From Dysgonomonas mossii (lineage in GTDB: Bacteria > Bacteroidota > Bacteroidia > Bacteroidales > Dysgonomonadaceae), in the NCBI RefSeq assembly GCF_004569505.1, contig NZ_SPPK01000001.1:682001-746000 (forward strand): 64,000 nucleotides of DNA. The letters run 5' to 3'. How positions within the stretch are numbered: position 1 is the first letter of the stretch; every line of letters starts with the position of its first letter. This document shows positions 36,001 to 44,848 of this stretch, in pieces. The notes beneath the pieces were generated by a model, which saw only the letters and a list, made by a program, of their open reading frames with translations, was not told the origin of the DNA and ran no database searches. Position numbers and translations under genes: made by a program.

Positions 36001-36048
36001 TAAAAACAAAACAGGAGAAAGACTAGTCTTTCTCCTGTTTTGTTTTTA
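36001..36048. terminator. Bidirectional terminator, perfect 48-bp palindrome
   Basis: Positions 36001-36024 are the exact reverse complement of 36025-36048, with no unpaired loop bases on paper. The core AGGAGAAAGACTAGTCTTTC is flanked by A-rich and T-rich arms. It separates the convergent DUF805 and DUF1573 genes. Confidence 0.85.
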
Positions 36049-36100
36049 ATTGTTTTATAGGTTCTTAGCTGTTTATTGTACTATGCCGGAACCTATTATT

Positions 36101-36496
36101 TTATTTGTTGCGAATAACTTCTCCTTTGATACGAACTTTGTAAACCGAATCAGGAACGTTTGTAAATACTGTAATCTCTTTAGTGAAAATTCCCGGACGA
36201 CCTGTTGTCGAATAAGTTACTTTTATTACCCCTGTTTTTCCAGGAAGAACCGGTTCTTTTGTGTAGTCTGGAGTTGTGCATCCGCATGTTGTTTGTACGC
36301 GTTGAATTAGAAGAGGAGCAGTACCTGTGTTTTTAAATGTAAACTCGCAAGTAACAGAACCGGCACTTTCATCCACTTTTCCAAAGTCGTGTACATCTTT
36401 TGTAAAGACAGCCTTGGGAGCTTTATCTCCATTTTGAGCCATCATAAAGCTGGTAGATAATACCAAAGCCAATAGTATAAAACCAATCTTTTTCAT
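36101..36496 (-). CDS. DUF1573 domain secreted protein
   Basis: 131 aa. A signal peptide (KIGFILLALVLSTSFMMAQ) precedes one immunoglobulin-like DUF1573 domain: FTKDVHDFGKVDESAGSV, FTFKNTGTAPLLI, then QTTCGCTTPDY with the conserved Cys-Gly-Cys, and a final strand series. Such proteins are abundant and often paralogous in Bacteroidota; the function is unknown. The start-proximal region and the gap to the transpeptidase gene (about 125 bp) show no terminator, so read-through from that gene is possible. Confidence 0.87.
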   Translation of the reverse strand: MKKIGFILLALVLSTSFMMAQNGDKAPKAVFTKDVHDFGKVDESAGSVTCEFTFKNTGTAPLLIQRVQTTCGCTTPDYTKEPVLPGKTGVIKVTYSTTGRPGIFTKEITVFTNVPDSVYKVRIKGEVIRNK

Positions 36497-36622
36497 ATAC
36501 CTAATTTTCTTTATTTTACTTTAAGTTATTAACTATGTAGTTAGGCATTAGCTATAACCATCTTACAAAGTTAGTAATAAATATGACTATTTTTTAAGAA
36601 TTTAGCAATATTTAGTATTGTA

Positions 36623-37300
36623 CTAATTATATATCCACAACAGTAGAGGCTTTTTACTCTCTTTGAGTAAAGCATCGCATTTGCGCATTACCTCATTATT
36701 TATTACCGGACATCCTTGACTCCAACCTAATGGCAGATGATTTGGATAAACTTCTTTATTCGCAACCGGATTGTGCGAATGAAGCACTATGATCCGTTTG
36801 AATGCATTGCTATTGGTTTTCTCTAAACCATGCAGTTTGTAGTGTAAATTTATACCCCAAGTGCTGTATGATCGTGCTCCTGTTTTATATTTACCTAATG
36901 AAGAACAATAGCTGCCCTCAGCATTACTGAATACGGGTTTAGACTGTGTGCTCTTCTGTCCGTATCCATGACAACAAAGACTTTCGTATTTTATGCTGTC
37001 TTTTGCAAAATCCCATACAAAGAAACGATTCTTGCCCGAGTGTATACTGAAATCAATCAGTATACAGTGTTTCGAGCTTAGTCTTTGTTGTTTACTATAT
37101 ACTTTGGCTTCATCTGCTTTTGCTTTAAGCCTTGCATAAAGTTTTTTTCTTTCTTCTTTCTTTTGTTTCGATTCCGAGGATTCTACTATTTCCCTTTCTT
37201 CGCTTTGTTTTGTCGATTTATTATTTGATTTATAGCAAATGAAAGATACAAAACCGGTAAAGAGCAATATTACAGCTATTATCGGAAGATATTTTTTCAT
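36623..37300 (-). CDS. YkuD-type murein L,D-transpeptidase-like protein
   Basis: 225 aa. An N-terminal membrane anchor (about 5-22) and a Lys/Glu-rich helical linker (about 28-70) precede a YkuD_2-type catalytic domain. The catalytic motif is IVLHSHNP (His174, His176) with LGWSQGCPVI (Cys197). L,D-transpeptidases form 3-3 cross-links in peptidoglycan or attach proteins to it; this subgroup (murein L,D-transpeptidase catalytic domain family) is not well characterised. Its ATG overlaps the stop of the alpha-2-macroglobulin gene (ATGA, 37297-37300), so the two are translated in a coupled way. Confidence 0.87.
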   Translation of the reverse strand: MKKYLPIIAVILLFTGFVSFICYKSNNKSTKQSEEREIVESSESKQKKEERKKLYARLKAKADEAKVYSKQQRLSSKHCILIDFSIHSGKNRFFVWDFAKDSIKYESLCCHGYGQKSTQSKPVFSNAEGSYCSSLGKYKTGARSYSTWGINLHYKLHGLEKTNSNAFKRIIVLHSHNPVANKEVYPNHLPLGWSQGCPVINNEVMRKCDALLKESKKPLLLWIYN

Positions 37301-40300
37301 TCTTTTTCTTTTACAGTTACTTTTATTCCGGCTGTATGCGATACAAATTCAGGCGCATACATACATTGTATTGTTGTTATTCCATTAGCGTATTCTCCTG
37401 TACGGTTTACATATACAGGGTATTCAAATACATAAGTTCCCTTTGGCATAACATCGAAGAAGAAATTAGTAGATGCATCTTTTGACGTTTGGTAATACAT
37501 CAATCCTTCATTCCATTTTATACCCGAAATCGTTTGAATAGGTTCGAAACAAGAAGCCCGCATATCTTTCAGATGAACAAATTCCATATCCTTGTCTGTT
37601 CTAACTGTTAGGCGCACTACTACTTTATCTCCCACAGCAAGCGGATTGTTCTCTGTAATTTGACTTAAAGATTTACCTGTAGCTGTGTTGATTTCTTTAA
37701 ATAACTGTTTCTCTACATTCAGGTCTCCTTTATGCGCTGTAATCTTATCCAAGTTTTCATAATATTGCCAGTATAAAGCTCCGTAAGCCGGACGGGTATC
37801 TGATGTTGTCACCTCTACTTTACCCATTTCGTTTTTAATCTCGGCTTTGTTCCATACTTTTTTGAAATAACCTGTCCCTGCTTCTTTATTTTCGGGTTCT
37901 ATTTTCTCATTCTCTACAGAGATTACAGGCGTTTCTTCACTTGCAAACCAATTAGACCCTGTGCTTAACAATGCAGTGATAGCATCTATCGAAGCATGCG
38001 TTGATTCCCATATCTGAGTTCGTTTCTGATTTATCAACCATCGTTTAAGCATATCCATTTCTTCTTGCGATGAACCAACTTCTTGCAGTGCATCCATTAA
38101 GAATGTATGTACACTGATTGCAGATAGAGACATAAATACCTGATTACGATTATTTGGCCAATACATACCTGTCTTTTGGTTTTTAACAGCATATTCGCGT
38201 ATTGATTTGATGATCTTATTGGCAAGTTCTTTCTCTCCATTTCTTTTTAATACAACCGAAAGAATAGACTTTTCGTACAAATCGAGTTTTTGCCAGTTTT
38301 TACTTGCTACATTCGTGTAGAACCTTTCGGCTGCACGTGTTGCCTGATCAATCGGTATGTCTCGGTAGAATGAACGGACATAGGCGTATTCTAACTGATT
38401 GGTTGATATGGACGATGTTTTCTCCCAATTCTTATTATTCTCTTTCAGGCTTTCAAAGTCTTTGAGTATTTGGCTATCAATAAATTTGAGAGCATTCATT
38501 TGCATTTCCTTCACATCCTCAGGATATTCTATTTGCCCAACTTGCTGTAGTTTAGCATAGCCATACAGGATATATTGGGTAACAGAACGGCTCGGGTACA
38601 TCCCTTTGTACCACGACCATCCGCCTTCGTTACTGTTTTGTAGGTCTTGTAGTTTTTTGGTAGCTGCATCGGTCATCTGTTTTGTATTATTCAGATCAAA
38701 TAATAAAGAAAGGCGCTGCATTTGTTCTGCTTCGTTTTTGGCATCCAGCACCCACGGTGTTTCTTCTAACAATACGTTCTTAAACTCTTCATCTTTCTGT
38801 AGTTTCGATACGAATGTCTGTTTATCACCTCCTTGTTTCTTCCATGCTTCTATCATAGCACCCACTTTCGGATACTGACGGATGATAGAAGAACCGAGCG
38901 TATTCACATAATAACTAGCAAACCAGTTCACCGCATTTTCACTGGTAGGATTACTGAATGAAGGCAGTGCTTGTATAGCATACCATGCAGGATTGGATGC
39001 ATATTCGAGTGTGAGTCTATAATTACTTGCAGTGGATGACGTATTGTTGTATAATTTATCGAAAGTAAATGTACTAGTTCCTGCTTTTGTAACATCTATA
39101 GGCATGCTTTCTGTCACCATCATACGGTTTGATAGTACAGCCAAAACATGCTGTTCTCCATCACTGAATGTTTCGTTTTGTGCTATAATGCGGCAACCGA
39201 TCAGTTCAATGCTTTCGGGTACATCAAAAGTCCACTGGGCAGAGGTTGATGCTCCTTTATCTACAGAGAATGTTTGATCTTGATTTACAATTCTGAGGTC
39301 AATCACTTTATCTGTAGCAGGATCGAAGAATTCTATTTTTACATTTCCCGAGATGGCATTTTCTGACAAATTGGATATTTTGGTAGAAATACTAGTCTTA
39401 TCACCCTGACGAACAAAGCGAGGCATATTCGGTGTCACCATCAGTTCTTTTTGTGTTATTACAAATTGCTCCAATGTTCCTACTCTCGAATTTTTGTCAT
39501 GCGCTAATGCTCTGAAACGCCATGTCGTATTGCTCTCGGGTACAGTGAACGATATCAGGGTTTCGCCTTTTTCATTTGTTCTCAATTGAGGATAGAAAAA
39601 TGCGGTTTCATTGAAGTTTTGACGGATTTGAGGTGTGGGTGCATTGTTTTCTTCATTGGCTGTTTCCTCTTGTCTGCTGATGGAGTCTGCTGCGAAGTAA
39701 CCATCTAAACTTTTTGATCGAGCTTGCTGTGGTGTAAGAGCTGGTGCTACCCCCATGACCATACTTTCATTTAATACAGCCATATCTGCTGCAAATATCC
39801 CGTCAGAACCTATACCGCTAGAGGTGATAATTCCGATACTTTGATTACTTTTTTCATAAATATATTCCTCAAAAGATTTATTGATATATCCAAACCAATT
39901 TAGTTGATCAAATCTTCTCGCTGGCGTTTTTTCTTCAGACGTATTCATTTCTGCCATATATAACGAGCCTGCATAAAACCACTTAGATTCATCTAAATTC
40001 CAATACCGTGATGGATAGTCGAACGAAATAGGATATATTGCTTCTTTTCCTATGTATGGGTGATTGAAATTCCAAGCCATATACGGATATAGCTTATCCA
40101 GTGATACATCGTACATAGATGCCAACACTTCGGCTATAGAAGGGGTATTGGTTGTATCTTTTACGCTGATTGTCCATGTCTCTGCCTGTCCGGGACGTAG
40201 TTTATCACGAAAGACCTCAAGCTTAAGATTTAACTTCGTGTCAGTTTTTTCGGTTTCTTTTGCTAGTGATACATTTTGGTTGTATAGCTTTCCATCTTTT

Positions 40301-43278
40301 ACAAAGGTGAATGACATGTATATCTCGTCTCCATATTCAGCCTTATAAGGAACAGTGAACAATTGATTCGCCTCACTCATTTTTATGAAGCGACGTTCAA
40401 ATACTTTTTTATTATTATTTAGTTGGTACAATACATATATATCTTTGTCTGATACTCCGAATATAACTTCAGCCGGCTTATTGGGACTAAGAGATGTATT
40501 CTTTTTCACAAGCCATTCATTTGTTTTTATCGGCGGTTTTTTGTCGCTAAAACTGTATAAAATGAAATTAGCCTTTTCGTCTATTTCGTTATTCTTACTA
40601 TCAAGGGCTTTTACTTTTAGTTGATATTTACCTGAAGGCTGACTTTGTAAAAAAGACTTCAATTTAGTTTGTTCTCCTGTTTCAAATGTGGCGTCAAATA
40701 CTTTCTTATTGATAGAGTCATTTTCAGATAAACTATAAAGAATATAAGTTCCGGATGTCTTGATGTCTTCCCCTTGTAAATTTTTTGCGCCTATATTTAT
40801 TTTATCATTTCCCGATTTTTCTATCTGGCTAGGTATATCTATGTTGATAGCCATAGAAATATTGCCAACGTTAATAGAGTATTGGTTCGACTGAGTTTCT
40901 CCGTTTACATCCGTCACTGTTGCTGTAACTTCAAATGTGTAATTCTGTTGGTTGAAAGGTGTATATCTTTTTTCGTCTGCAGGTTGTGGAGTAAATACAA
41001 CTTCGAATGAACCATCGTCATTTGTTTTTACTGTTCCATCAGCAAAAGGAGCTTTGTAGCCTCTTCCCCAGCGCCAGATGTCGAGCTGTTTGCGGGTTAT
41101 AGTATAGTTTACATCCGCTTGTTGTAGGCTTACACCTGAATAATTTTTTGCATAACCTTTCAGTTTTATTTCTTCTCCGAAAGCATAAGTTTCTTTTAAT
41201 TTATCAAAAGTGATTTCAAAGGTTGGTCGTTTGTACTCTTCTACTTTGAAATAATTAGTTCCTGCTCCGCCGCCGGTTGCCATTATGCTATATTGACCTA
41301 ATAATCCGGATTGCGGTAAGATAAATTCTCCTGATGCAGAACCGAATTCATTTGTGATGATGTCTTTTTCTGTAACCGTTTCATCATTCACATCCAATAA
41401 CTCTATTGTACAAGTCTGATTCGCTAAAACTTTGGATTCTTTATCGATCACGATGGCTTTGAAATAAACAGTTTGCCCGGGACGATATATGCTCCTGTCG
41501 GTAAATATATTAATCGTATTCTCTTGGGTGCTGTAAGGAACAGTACGCTCCCATCTGTACGAGTTTGAATTTAAATTCTCTGCTTGCAAGCACGAGTCTG
41601 CACCAAGTTCTACTTTGTATTTAGCCACAGAGTATAGGTCTTTGATATCGCGCGAATCTATGAATGTTGCGATACCTATTTCATTTGTTTTTAATCGAGC
41701 TAGCAATATTTTTTTATCATCCTTTTTTCTGACTATAGAATGTATTCTTACTGTAGCATCTTTTATAGGCTTGCCCGAATTTCGGTCAACTACAAATATT
41801 TCGTATTCATTCTTTGCGCTATTGCGAGAGAATGTCATTAGAGAAGAAACAATAAATTTGAATTTGTTGTCATCCCACCTATTATAAAGCATATCTTCTT
41901 CTTCACCTTTTGGTATTTCTTTGTCAAGTTCTTCAATAGTTCGGGTTGTGAATGTATACTCGCCGGGTTGAAGTTTTCCTATATTCAAATCTAATGTATC
42001 AGCGTTGTATGTTGTTTTAGATGTCAGATTCAGTGAGTATTCTTTTATTAAGGAATATTTCCCATTTAATTTTCTCAATAGTTTGAATGGTGCTATGCTA
42101 TCTGTTTTTACATTTTTATATTCTACTTTTAGTCGGATTTCCTCATTCGGATATTGCAGATTTTTACCATTGACTAGAAGGATGGGAGATTCAAGAACGT
42201 TCAATTGTTGTCGTAAAATTCTCGCTCCATACGATTTAGGATATTTGTCTAATCCTTTTTTCAACCATGCATATATGGTTTCATTTCTTTTAGCTGTGTC
42301 CATACCATCCGTTCCGTAATTATAAGCATCAACTATTTTAGCTATTATTTCGGAACAGTTTTCGTTTGATTCATATTTTTTCTCAAGTTTCAAATATGTA
42401 TCCAATACGTCTTTTGGCGTAAATGAATTCGACTTGTTTTGAGTAAAAGTTATCTTACCAATCTCCATTGATATGATTGTTGCAGTCATATTTCTATCCA
42501 ATAGATCTTTCAAATATTGCTGATAATATATATATGCAAGCATTCTATTACCCGAAGCTAACTTCATACTAAGCTTAACGAACTCATCAGCCGGGAGGAT
42601 TAGTTGTTTGATGTCTAAACCTATAAGGGTAGGGTCAAAATCACTGTTATCAATATTTTGTATATTCTCTGCTATCTCTATGGCTCTTTTCATCAAGAAG
42701 TCATACAATGTGGGAAATCTTTCAGTATCCTTACCAAGGTTGATTATATCATCATATTCTTTTGTTGTATGTTTTTTTAGTGTTGCAATATCTGCAACTG
42801 AAAGCTTGAGATGATCTGCAATTTTATTAACAAATATATTTCCTGTCCATTCTTTGATGTCATCCGGAATTACATCAGAAAGGTTGGTACGTCTATTGAT
42901 CTCCCAGCTATTTGCATTGTAATAGTCTAGATAAGCTTCGGCAAGCATAGAGTTTAACAGTGCTTTTTCTGTAGTATCATTCGACTGGTTTAGAAGCTGC
43001 CGGAGGTCACTTAATATACCTTCATTATCACTAAAATCGATTTCTTTTTTGAACTTATTCTTATATATAAGTGCTTTTATTACTTGTGTATTGTTCTTTT
43101 CGGAGATTGCCATCTTCAGTACATCATCTACCGACTGTAATGCGGATTGGGGTAAGTCTTCAGATGCAAGTTGCTCTATGTTTTTCCATTCATTTTCATA
43201 TTTATTGTTAGAAGTTTGTGATCTCATAATGCTACTTAGTGAAAAGAATAAAAGAATAAAGAATAAATGCTTTTTCAT
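37297..43278 (-). CDS. Alpha-2-macroglobulin family protein, Bacteroidota type
   Basis: 1,993 aa from the ATG at 43278, which begins a signal peptide (KKHLFFILLFFSLSSIMRSQ); a longer reading adds 21 residues without a role. A helical N-terminal region (about 30-390) precedes MG-type beta-sandwiches with the MG2 signature SIYRPGQTVYFKAIVID, the A2M domain (SFTVPESNTTWRFRALAHD near 1,190) and a C-terminal helical toroid. The thioester motif (CxEQ) is absent; the matching region reads NPTSENAVNW. It is likely periplasmic. Such proteins trap proteases or guard the envelope, and E. coli YfhM pairs with PBP1C. Here the partner is an L,D-transpeptidase. Confidence 0.9.
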   Translation of the reverse strand: MKKHLFFILLFFSLSSIMRSQTSNNKYENEWKNIEQLASEDLPQSALQSVDDVLKMAISEKNNTQVIKALIYKNKFKKEIDFSDNEGILSDLRQLLNQSNDTTEKALLNSMLAEAYLDYYNANSWEINRRTNLSDVIPDDIKEWTGNIFVNKIADHLKLSVADIATLKKHTTKEYDDIINLGKDTERFPTLYDFLMKRAIEIAENIQNIDNSDFDPTLIGLDIKQLILPADEFVKLSMKLASGNRMLAYIYYQQYLKDLLDRNMTATIISMEIGKITFTQNKSNSFTPKDVLDTYLKLEKKYESNENCSEIIAKIVDAYNYGTDGMDTAKRNETIYAWLKKGLDKYPKSYGARILRQQLNVLESPILLVNGKNLQYPNEEIRLKVEYKNVKTDSIAPFKLLRKLNGKYSLIKEYSLNLTSKTTYNADTLDLNIGKLQPGEYTFTTRTIEELDKEIPKGEEEDMLYNRWDDNKFKFIVSSLMTFSRNSAKNEYEIFVVDRNSGKPIKDATVRIHSIVRKKDDKKILLARLKTNEIGIATFIDSRDIKDLYSVAKYKVELGADSCLQAENLNSNSYRWERTVPYSTQENTINIFTDRSIYRPGQTVYFKAIVIDKESKVLANQTCTIELLDVNDETVTEKDIITNEFGSASGEFILPQSGLLGQYSIMATGGGAGTNYFKVEEYKRPTFEITFDKLKETYAFGEEIKLKGYAKNYSGVSLQQADVNYTITRKQLDIWRWGRGYKAPFADGTVKTNDDGSFEVVFTPQPADEKRYTPFNQQNYTFEVTATVTDVNGETQSNQYSINVGNISMAINIDIPSQIEKSGNDKINIGAKNLQGEDIKTSGTYILYSLSENDSINKKVFDATFETGEQTKLKSFLQSQPSGKYQLKVKALDSKNNEIDEKANFILYSFSDKKPPIKTNEWLVKKNTSLSPNKPAEVIFGVSDKDIYVLYQLNNNKKVFERRFIKMSEANQLFTVPYKAEYGDEIYMSFTFVKDGKLYNQNVSLAKETEKTDTKLNLKLEVFRDKLRPGQAETWTISVKDTTNTPSIAEVLASMYDVSLDKLYPYMAWNFNHPYIGKEAIYPISFDYPSRYWNLDESKWFYAGSLYMAEMNTSEEKTPARRFDQLNWFGYINKSFEEYIYEKSNQSIGIITSSGIGSDGIFAADMAVLNESMVMGVAPALTPQQARSKSLDGYFAADSISRQEETANEENNAPTPQIRQNFNETAFFYPQLRTNEKGETLISFTVPESNTTWRFRALAHDKNSRVGTLEQFVITQKELMVTPNMPRFVRQGDKTSISTKISNLSENAISGNVKIEFFDPATDKVIDLRIVNQDQTFSVDKGASTSAQWTFDVPESIELIGCRIIAQNETFSDGEQHVLAVLSNRMMVTESMPIDVTKAGTSTFTFDKLYNNTSSTASNYRLTLEYASNPAWYAIQALPSFSNPTSENAVNWFASYYVNTLGSSIIRQYPKVGAMIEAWKKQGGDKQTFVSKLQKDEEFKNVLLEETPWVLDAKNEAEQMQRLSLLFDLNNTKQMTDAATKKLQDLQNSNEGGWSWYKGMYPSRSVTQYILYGYAKLQQVGQIEYPEDVKEMQMNALKFIDSQILKDFESLKENNKNWEKTSSISTNQLEYAYVRSFYRDIPIDQATRAAERFYTNVASKNWQKLDLYEKSILSVVLKRNGEKELANKIIKSIREYAVKNQKTGMYWPNNRNQVFMSLSAISVHTFLMDALQEVGSSQEEMDMLKRWLINQKRTQIWESTHASIDAITALLSTGSNWFASEETPVISVENEKIEPENKEAGTGYFKKVWNKAEIKNEMGKVEVTTSDTRPAYGALYWQYYENLDKITAHKGDLNVEKQLFKEINTATGKSLSQITENNPLAVGDKVVVRLTVRTDKDMEFVHLKDMRASCFEPIQTISGIKWNEGLMYYQTSKDASTNFFFDVMPKGTYVFEYPVYVNRTGEYANGITTIQCMYAPEFVSHTAGIKVTVKEKE

Positions 43279-43368
43279 ATTATTATGTTTTGTATTTCTT
43301 ATTAATATATTATAGATGAAAAGGAGGTGCCAAAAGCACAATCAAAAAAGTTAAATATATATAATGTG

Positions 43369-43725
43369 TTATTTTGTTAGGTACATTCCTAGCCAAACGG
43401 CAGATATTCCGATAACACAGCTTGCCAATACATAAACAAATGCCAGTATTGATTGGTTGTTGTTAGCCAATGTTAAAGTTTCGCTAGCAAAAGTAGAGAA
43501 TGTTGTAAAGCCTCCGCAAAATCCTGTAATAAGTAGCATTCGTAAATTGTTGGAGGGAACCAGATTTGCAAATAAGCCGATACAGAAGCATCCGAGAATG
43601 TTGATTAGAAATGTAGCTAATGGAAAAGGAAATGGCTCAATCCTTACGATAAAAGCAGATGTAAGAAATCTCAATATACTTCCTACAGCCCCACCAAGTC
43701 CTACTAGTAATATTTGCTTAATCAT
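43369..43725 (-). CDS. crcB: Fluoride exporter CrcB/FluC
   Basis: 118 aa with four membrane helices. The channel exports fluoride as an antiparallel homodimer. Conserved elements are GGAVGSILRF near the N-terminus, FLINILGCFCIGLF, and GFCGGFTTFSTFASE, which carries the Phe-box and Thr/Ser track. The 168 bp upstream (43726-43893) was checked for a fluoride riboswitch, and none was recognised. It lies 90 bp upstream of the alpha-2-macroglobulin gene on the same strand, so co-transcription is possible. Confidence 0.95.
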   Translation of the reverse strand: MIKQILLVGLGGAVGSILRFLTSAFIVRIEPFPFPLATFLINILGCFCIGLFANLVPSNNLRMLLITGFCGGFTTFSTFASETLTLANNNQSILAFVYVLASCVIGISAVWLGMYLTK

Positions 43726-43843
43726 TTTCCAAAATTAATTCAATATTTTCTAACTTTTTACTTTTAGAGATGATAAATGGAGGTACCTAATATATTTCAT
43801 ATTTCAGTCACTCTAAGCAGCGAAACTTTTATTTTGGTATTTA

Positions 43844-43896
43844 GTCTATTTTGTTAGACCTAAACATTGTTTGTCTAATTTTTTAGACTATATTTG
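43844..43896 (+). promoter_or_regulatory. Promoter of the GLPGLI operon with two identical operator dyads
   Basis: TTG (43867-43869), exactly 19 bp, then TATATTTG (43889-43896) form a consensus Bacteroidota promoter 28 bp before the ATG. The dyad GTCTA-N6-TAGAC occurs twice, at 43844-43859 and 43873-43888. The second copy fills the -33/-7 spacer, so a bound regulator would block polymerase. No regulator gene lies in the window. Confidence 0.75.
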
Positions 43897-43923
43897 TCGG
43901 AGAACTTTAAAAAAAGAAATAAT

Positions 43924-44823
43924 ATGAAGAAGATGTTTGTTTTATTGATCCTTCTATCTGCTTGTATGCAAGCTTTTTCACAGAATATATCAGCAAGTAA
44001 TGTGAAAGTTGTTAAACTTGATAAAGGTAATGTTTTATCCGAAAATCTTGATGAAGCCGGTATTCGTTGCTACTACAAGTTCGTGCAGCCGGTAACGATA
44101 AGTCAGAAAACTGAACAGAAGATCGACACTCTAACACTCGATATTGGAGCAAAAGTGTCCCATTATTATGATGCTACGAGAGCTAGACGCGATTCGATTT
44201 TTGGTGATTTTATGAACAACAAGCTGAATCCGGCAACAATACAGAGTATTTCGGTTGTGAAGAATGGAGATATGTCGTCGTTTGATAGTAACATGGGGAC
44301 AACATTCGAATCGGAAGAGAAAGGTGAGACTGCACATTTGTACAAAAAGAAGCAAGTCGGTGAGATTATAATTATAGACAGATCCGAAGATGCTCCTAAT
44401 AAATATAAATGTATAGATAAGGTTTCTTATCAATGGGATATAAAAACGGATACCTTGACTATTTTGGGCTATTTGTGTCAGAAAGCGAGTACAACTTTTA
44501 GAGGTAGAACGTATGACGCTTGGTTTACCTCTGATATTCCGGTAAACGATGGTCCTTGGAAGTTTTATGGACTACCCGGGCTGATTTTAAAAGTAAATGA
44601 TACCGAAAATATTTTCTCTTTTGAGATTATAGGATTGGAGCATTTAACCCCAACTGTAGAAATTTTATTGGCAAAAGAGGATTATATCAACGCCAGCCTT
44701 AAGGATTTAGATAAGCTCAAAAAAAAGAGATCCGGGGGTATGGCAGTGAATGTTAATGGAGGCAATGTTATAATGGTTCGTAAAAAGAATAATAATGAGT
44801 ACATATCATTAGAAAAGGAATAA
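43924..44823 (+). CDS. GLPGLI family secreted protein
   Basis: 299 aa from the ATG at 43924, which begins the signal peptide (KKMFVLLILLSACMQAFSQ); the longer reading starts inside the promoter region. The family motif is seen as GPWKFYGLPGLILKVND (about 218-235), preceded by CQKASTTFRGRTYDAWFTSDIPV, both typical of the family. GLPGLI proteins are found in Bacteroidota, often beside TonB-type outer-membrane proteins, and have no known biochemical role. The next gene starts 25 bp later and is probably co-transcribed. Confidence 0.9.
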   Translation: MKKMFVLLILLSACMQAFSQNISASNVKVVKLDKGNVLSENLDEAGIRCYYKFVQPVTISQKTEQKIDTLTLDIGAKVSHYYDATRARRDSIFGDFMNNKLNPATIQSISVVKNGDMSSFDSNMGTTFESEEKGETAHLYKKKQVGEIIIIDRSEDAPNKYKCIDKVSYQWDIKTDTLTILGYLCQKASTTFRGRTYDAWFTSDIPVNDGPWKFYGLPGLILKVNDTENIFSFEIIGLEHLTPTVEILLAKEDYINASLKDLDKLKKKRSGGMAVNVNGGNVIMVRKKNNNEYISLEKE

Positions 44824-44848
44824 CCGGTTGCTTGATGTGACACAAAAC

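Noticed and set aside
43726..43893. Fluoride riboswitch upstream of crcB
   Set aside because: The conserved pseudoknot pattern of that riboswitch is not visible on the minus strand, so I cannot support it.
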